From positions 48,388,904 through 48,452,903 of the forward strand of contig CM063502.1 in assembly GCA_032207245.1 (NCBI GenBank): 64,000 nucleotides of DNA, in the 5' to 3' direction. Below the pieces are notes generated by a model that was not told the origin of the DNA, made no database searches, and was given only the letters and a program-made list of their open reading frames with translations. Positions within the stretch are counted from its first letter, which is position 1. Every line of letters starts with the position of its first letter. Positions 60,115 through 64,000 of this stretch are shown piece after piece. The stretch comes from Pardosa pseudoannulata (lineage: Eukaryota > Arthropoda > Arachnida > Araneae > Lycosidae). Both the position numbers and the translations under genes were made by a program.

Positions 60115-60835
60115 AAGCATGATTTAATTACAACAGCCCTTAGACCAGGGATGCACAGACCGAGGCTCTACCACTTAATGGCTCGAAACAGTAAATTATA
60201 TACTGATAATAAACTGCTCATCTACAAATCTTATCATCTTTCCCAAATTTTGCAATCGAGTGTTGCATGTTCATATGCGGCTATCTTATAAAATCCTTAT
60301 CGGCTGCATTAAATATTCGGCAAATTATTAATTCACCGTGGTACTTCAGAAATAAAGAAATTCATAGGGAAATCAACCTCCCTACTCTTCAAAATTTAGC
60401 CATAAATTTAATAGAAATCTTACCTTTGATCATCTAATTGAATTAGTTCAGTATGACTTAGCAGACTCAAGTAACCGGAGGACACCCATGGCCATCTTAA
60501 CTCAAAACTTTGACTAATTTCCCATTTGAAGTGTTCACTCTCTAAATTCTGATTGGTTCCTTCCCACCTCAACTTCTAGCACTCTCCAACAACAGCATCA
60601 TTCCTTGTGGCCCTAGTTTGGAAGGTCAGCGCTTAAAATTACCATTGGTCGGCTACTATTCTCGGATTAGCCGAATTCTTAACGGCAGGATCTGATACTT
60701 GTTAATTTTAAATACTTAATACGATCGTACTCTTATTAACGGTTTGGTCATTGTAGAATGATATTTAACTATTTGTTTGGCACAATATGTCCCAGGAGGA
60801 CTCAGTGCCATTAAACTCCATCCAACCAACCAACC
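60115..60835 (+). mobile_element. Jockey-type LINE, 3' end fragment
   Basis: Plus-strand translation in shifting frames gives NKLLIYKSYHLSQILQSSVACSYAAIL, broken across 60195-60290 (shown here as two blocks NKLLIYKSYHL and LQSSVACSYAAIL), then INSPWYFRNKEIHREINLPT and LQNLAINLIEILP (60320-60440). These match the post-RT region of Jockey ORF2 ('NKLLIYK..IRP[IV]LTYA..VW', 'I..APWY.RN..IHR[DE]L.[IL]PTL'). The 3' end reads 'actcagtgccattaaactcc' followed by a (CCAA)n tail at 60816-60834. It is 5' truncated and dead. Confidence 0.8.
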
Positions 60836-61920
60836 TTATTAACGGTTTGAATTTTACATTTTCTGTAAATAGTTTCACAAACATTTATAAGAAAAAAATA
60901 AAAATATTAAAATTTTAAAAAAAATGGAAGCTTGCATCTACAAAAATATATTTAATTATTTTTCTTCTACTTTCCTTTAAATCTTGTAATTGCACCTCTG
61001 ATTTCATAAACTGTCGCATCCTAAGTCGTAATTGTTATTTTATTATTATTATTTTATATGTTCATTCCATAACATTCTGCCAAAACTCAAGCAACCTAAT
61101 CATTAAACTCATTAATGTTATAATCGTTTAATTATCATAGTCAATATCAATCCTATAGTTGTATTCATCAAACTTCTAGTAACTCTGAACTAGAGGGCTT
61201 GGGCCAGGAAGTTCAGACTCTTCATCTTCCAGTAAGAACGAGGGAGAACTTCAACCAGTACTTCTGTGGTTTAAGCCTTGCTGCTAATGCCAGACTCTTT
61301 GTCCGGTTTTTTTTTTTAGTAAGTGCCACTGACAGGTTTTTCTTTAAGTGAGATGTATTGTAGTTGTTTTGATATTAAATTTTTGCTTGATAAATTTAAG
61401 TTAAATAATGCTTGCAGTTTATTTATACATCTTATAACAAATTATATTAGCTAAACATGTAAGTAACGCATAAATTTTGACTTTTTAAAAAATTTGTATT
61501 TTTTAAAAATGAGGATTAGATTAAATCATTACTGTTCAGATTTTACTAAATAAAAGTAAAAGCTAAAAATACATCAAATCAAGTGGAAACAAAAATACAG
61601 TATTACTCAATGAACGTTATCTGATGAGTAATTTAAACCAAAACAGAAATATGTTGATGAACAATATCATCAAAGTGCTATATCGGTTCAAAAGTAAAAG
61701 CTATTCAAATAAAAAGGAAATAAATTATTTTTCTTCTTATAACAACAGAATAATATTAGTATTATATATTAATATAATACCTAATTTTGATAATTTATTT
61801 TAGATTAAAAATGCTCTTCTGCTTTTTGAAACGAATGGAAATGAAATGCACTTTTTGCACGAGGACTATCAAATGAGTATAGCAGACTCCACTGATATCC
61901 TACGTGACCTACCATGTGAC
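60836..61920. other. No recognised feature
   Basis: AT-rich. Composition shifts at 61185-61300, without a supported gene. Confidence 0.4.
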
Positions 61921-64000
61921 GTAGGTTGGTTGGTTGGTTGAGGTTTGTTGGCGGAAGATCCAAGGAAGGATAAGCTGCGTCAAACAAAAAAGCAAAAATA
62001 ATAAAACAAAAATATATAGAGTAAAAGGAGATAACATACAAAAATTTAAAAAGAAAAAGTCATAAAAACGAAATAAAGATTCACAATAAAAGCAATCTTT
62101 TTTTTTAATCACACTAAGTTAAAAACGTCTACGCGAATGAGAAAATCAAAGAGCTTAGTAAGGGGTTTCACCTAAAAGTTCTTTCAGCCTGGGATGAAAA
62201 GTATTAAAATATATATTATAAAAACGAGTAAGAGCTGTGCATGAAGTTAAAATGTATAGAGAGTAAATATATATAGTGAGAGGGAAATGACAATGAGAAC
62301 ACTGTGGTGCAGGTTCCGTCAAGAGCAAATGTTTATGGGTGAGTTTGCTATGACCGATACGAAGGCGTGTTAAGATGACATTTAATCTGCGATTAGGGAG
62401 TGATGGCCAGAAGGTTATAGATGGCTTGATAAAATTAAGTTTGTTCTCCGTTTCAGGGTTCCAGTCAGCTTTACAGAGGTCATTGGTGATCAAAGTAATC
62501 GCCTTTTTAATATCTTGATAGGGACCAGTGTAACGAATAGTTACATTTCTGGTCAAAATGTCAACCTTTTCATTGTCCGGGATACCCACATGACTGGGAA
62601 CCCAACAGAATAAAATCTTAAAACCGGACCGTGCAAGTTTTTTATATAACTTTACACCACGGCAGATGCAGCTGTAAGAATTGGAGCCGGAATTGATACT
62701 TTCTAAAACACTTAAGGAGTCAGAATAAACTATATAACGCTTATTTTTACTAATAGAGATGTGTTTTTAGGCCTCGTAAATGGCAATCGTATCAGCCGTA
62801 AAAATGGAGCAGGAGGAGGGAAGATTGTAACTACAAGTGCCAGAGTTACTCCAATATGCTAAGCCAAGGTAGTTTTCGAATTTAGAGCCGTCGATGTAGA
62901 CATCTTCATAATTCGTATACAAATTTTTGTGACATAAAAAATTTGGTGGTAAATATGCGGGTCAGTATTGTCTTTATTGCGGCCCTTAAATGGTTGCAGA
63001 TAAGAAATGTTTTTTCCGGGGTGGAGTATAAAATTGAAGGAAAGGCAAAACATTGATGGTGGCAACTTAAGTATTCTCGCGACTTCTGCGAATTCTAAAA
63101 CCAAATGAAGGAATGCAAGATGAACGATGCGAATAGAGACAATCCAGATGGTTATGGTTATCTAAAAGCATGTTTCTTAACGAGTGGGAGAAATGAGAGA
63201 TGATACGGAAGTCAGTGCTAAGTGAAATTTTATTACGGATGAGATGTAGAGATGTCTTATAACAAATTAGATAAAGACTCGGTATGGGAGAAGTTTTAAA
63301 AGCACCAGAGCAGATTATAAGGGCGGAATGATGCACTGTATCCATTTTATTTTAATAGAAGAATGGGTAGAGCCATAAACAAAGCAGGCATAATCCATTT
63401 TGGATAGAATAACTGCACGATAGACACGAAGCATGGATTCCCGACATGCACCCCAAGAAATGTTGGAAAGAACCCTTAGGAGATTTAAGCTCTTTTCACA
63501 GTTAGAACGAAGATAAGAAACGTGGTTTACAAACATAAGTTTTTTGTTGAAGAAAAAGCCTAAAAATTGACACAATCGTGAACATCAAATTTAATAGAAC
63601 TTAAAAAGAGCTCAGGGTCCAGATGGAGCACGCGTTTTTGACAGAAGGGGCTTTCTCTGCAGATATTTTGAAACCATTCAGATGCAAAGATCTGCATGTC
63701 GTCAACGTATAAGCATCCATTTACGGTTGCCGAAAGTTGATTTAAGATATTAACCTTAATTGAGAAAAGGGTGGCACTTAAAACCGAACCTTAAGGAACG
63801 TTCCTTGTACAAAGCTGTCAGAAAAAGTACCGTTCATACGGACTTTTAAACTTCTAATATGAAAGACAGTTCTTATAAAACTTGGTAAGTTACCTCTAAA
63901 ACCTAAATGATGTAGAACACGAAGAATGCCATATATCTAGGTGTGATCGTAAGCTTTTTCAATATTAAAGAAAATTGACATCAAATGATTGCGCCTCAGA
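61921..64000 (-). mobile_element. Jockey-type LINE, RT to RNase H to tail, runs off right edge
   Basis: Minus strand, 5' to 3'. RT domain with FFNIEKAYDHTWIYGILRVL (63900-63970), FRGNLPSFIRTVFHIRSLKV, then LYVDDMQIF with the catalytic YVDD at 63698-63709. Next FLGFFFNKKLMFVNHVSYLR, RAVILSKMDYACFVYGS, VHHSALIICSGAFKTSPI and, in the RNase H region, VGIPDNEKVDILTR and LNVILTRLRIGHSKLTHKHL. The 3' end has 'ctcaaccaaccaaccaacc' as a (CCAA)n tail near 61921. Multiple frameshifts and stops make it a pseudogene. The 5' part lies beyond the window. Confidence 0.9.

Noticed and set aside
62155..63575. A set of separate minus-strand genes
   Set aside because: All are pieces of one frameshifted Jockey-type LINE read in different frames.

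Overview
This is an AT-rich, repeat-dense piece of an animal nuclear genome. It has split exons with GT/AG splice signals, tRNA-derived SINEs, Jockey-type LINEs, pogo/Tigger, mariner, hAT and piggyBac fossils, and long (TA)n tracts. The style of the LINE remnants and of a gag-like ORF suggests an arthropod, most likely a web-building spider. That assignment comes from remembered family resemblance, not from a database search.

Host coding sequence is scarce. On the minus strand at the left end (670-1016 and 5291-5671) lie two exons of a receptor that I read as a GPR158-like class C GPCR (metabotropic glycine receptor family). One exon carries the start codon and signal peptide, the next carries part of the extracellular Cache-like domain. 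The two join in phase 0 across a 4.3 kb intron, and the gene runs off the left edge. A second, weaker candidate is a 58-base first coding exon at 38824-38881 (minus) encoding a hydrophobic N-terminus and ending in a good donor site. Its downstream exons were not recognised.

Everything else is repeat-derived or featureless AT-rich DNA. 6-11 kb: tRNA-Arg-derived SINE copies, an unclassified 300 bp repeat and a Jockey-type LINE fossil. 13-21 kb: a perfect hairpin, tandem duplications, a foldback MITE, a long-TIR MITE, a Tigger-like MITE and a hAT fossil. 22-27 kb: a gag-like ORF and two tandem arrays, one broken by a piggyBac-like element that holds a second one. 28-34 kb: two copies of one LINE fragment, a third TTAA element and compound microsatellites. 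34-41 kb: tandem arrays, the small candidate exon and a 212 bp palindrome. 42-43 kb: a GC-richer block of unknown origin. 44-49 kb: a Tigger transposase fossil, a MITE, a tRNA-Met-like SINE and a mariner-type element with 77 bp TIRs. 51-57 kb: a tandem duplication, a second Tigger with a SINE inside it, and the complete long-TIR MITE. 59-64 kb: a mariner scrap and two Jockey LINEs, the last continuing past the right edge.

I found no operon-like or multi-gene system and no convincing new biological system. The points most worth checking are the nested and shared transposon structures, the large palindrome, a templated-insertion hairpin that distinguishes two LINE copies, the density of unrelated local tandem duplications, and the small orphan exon.
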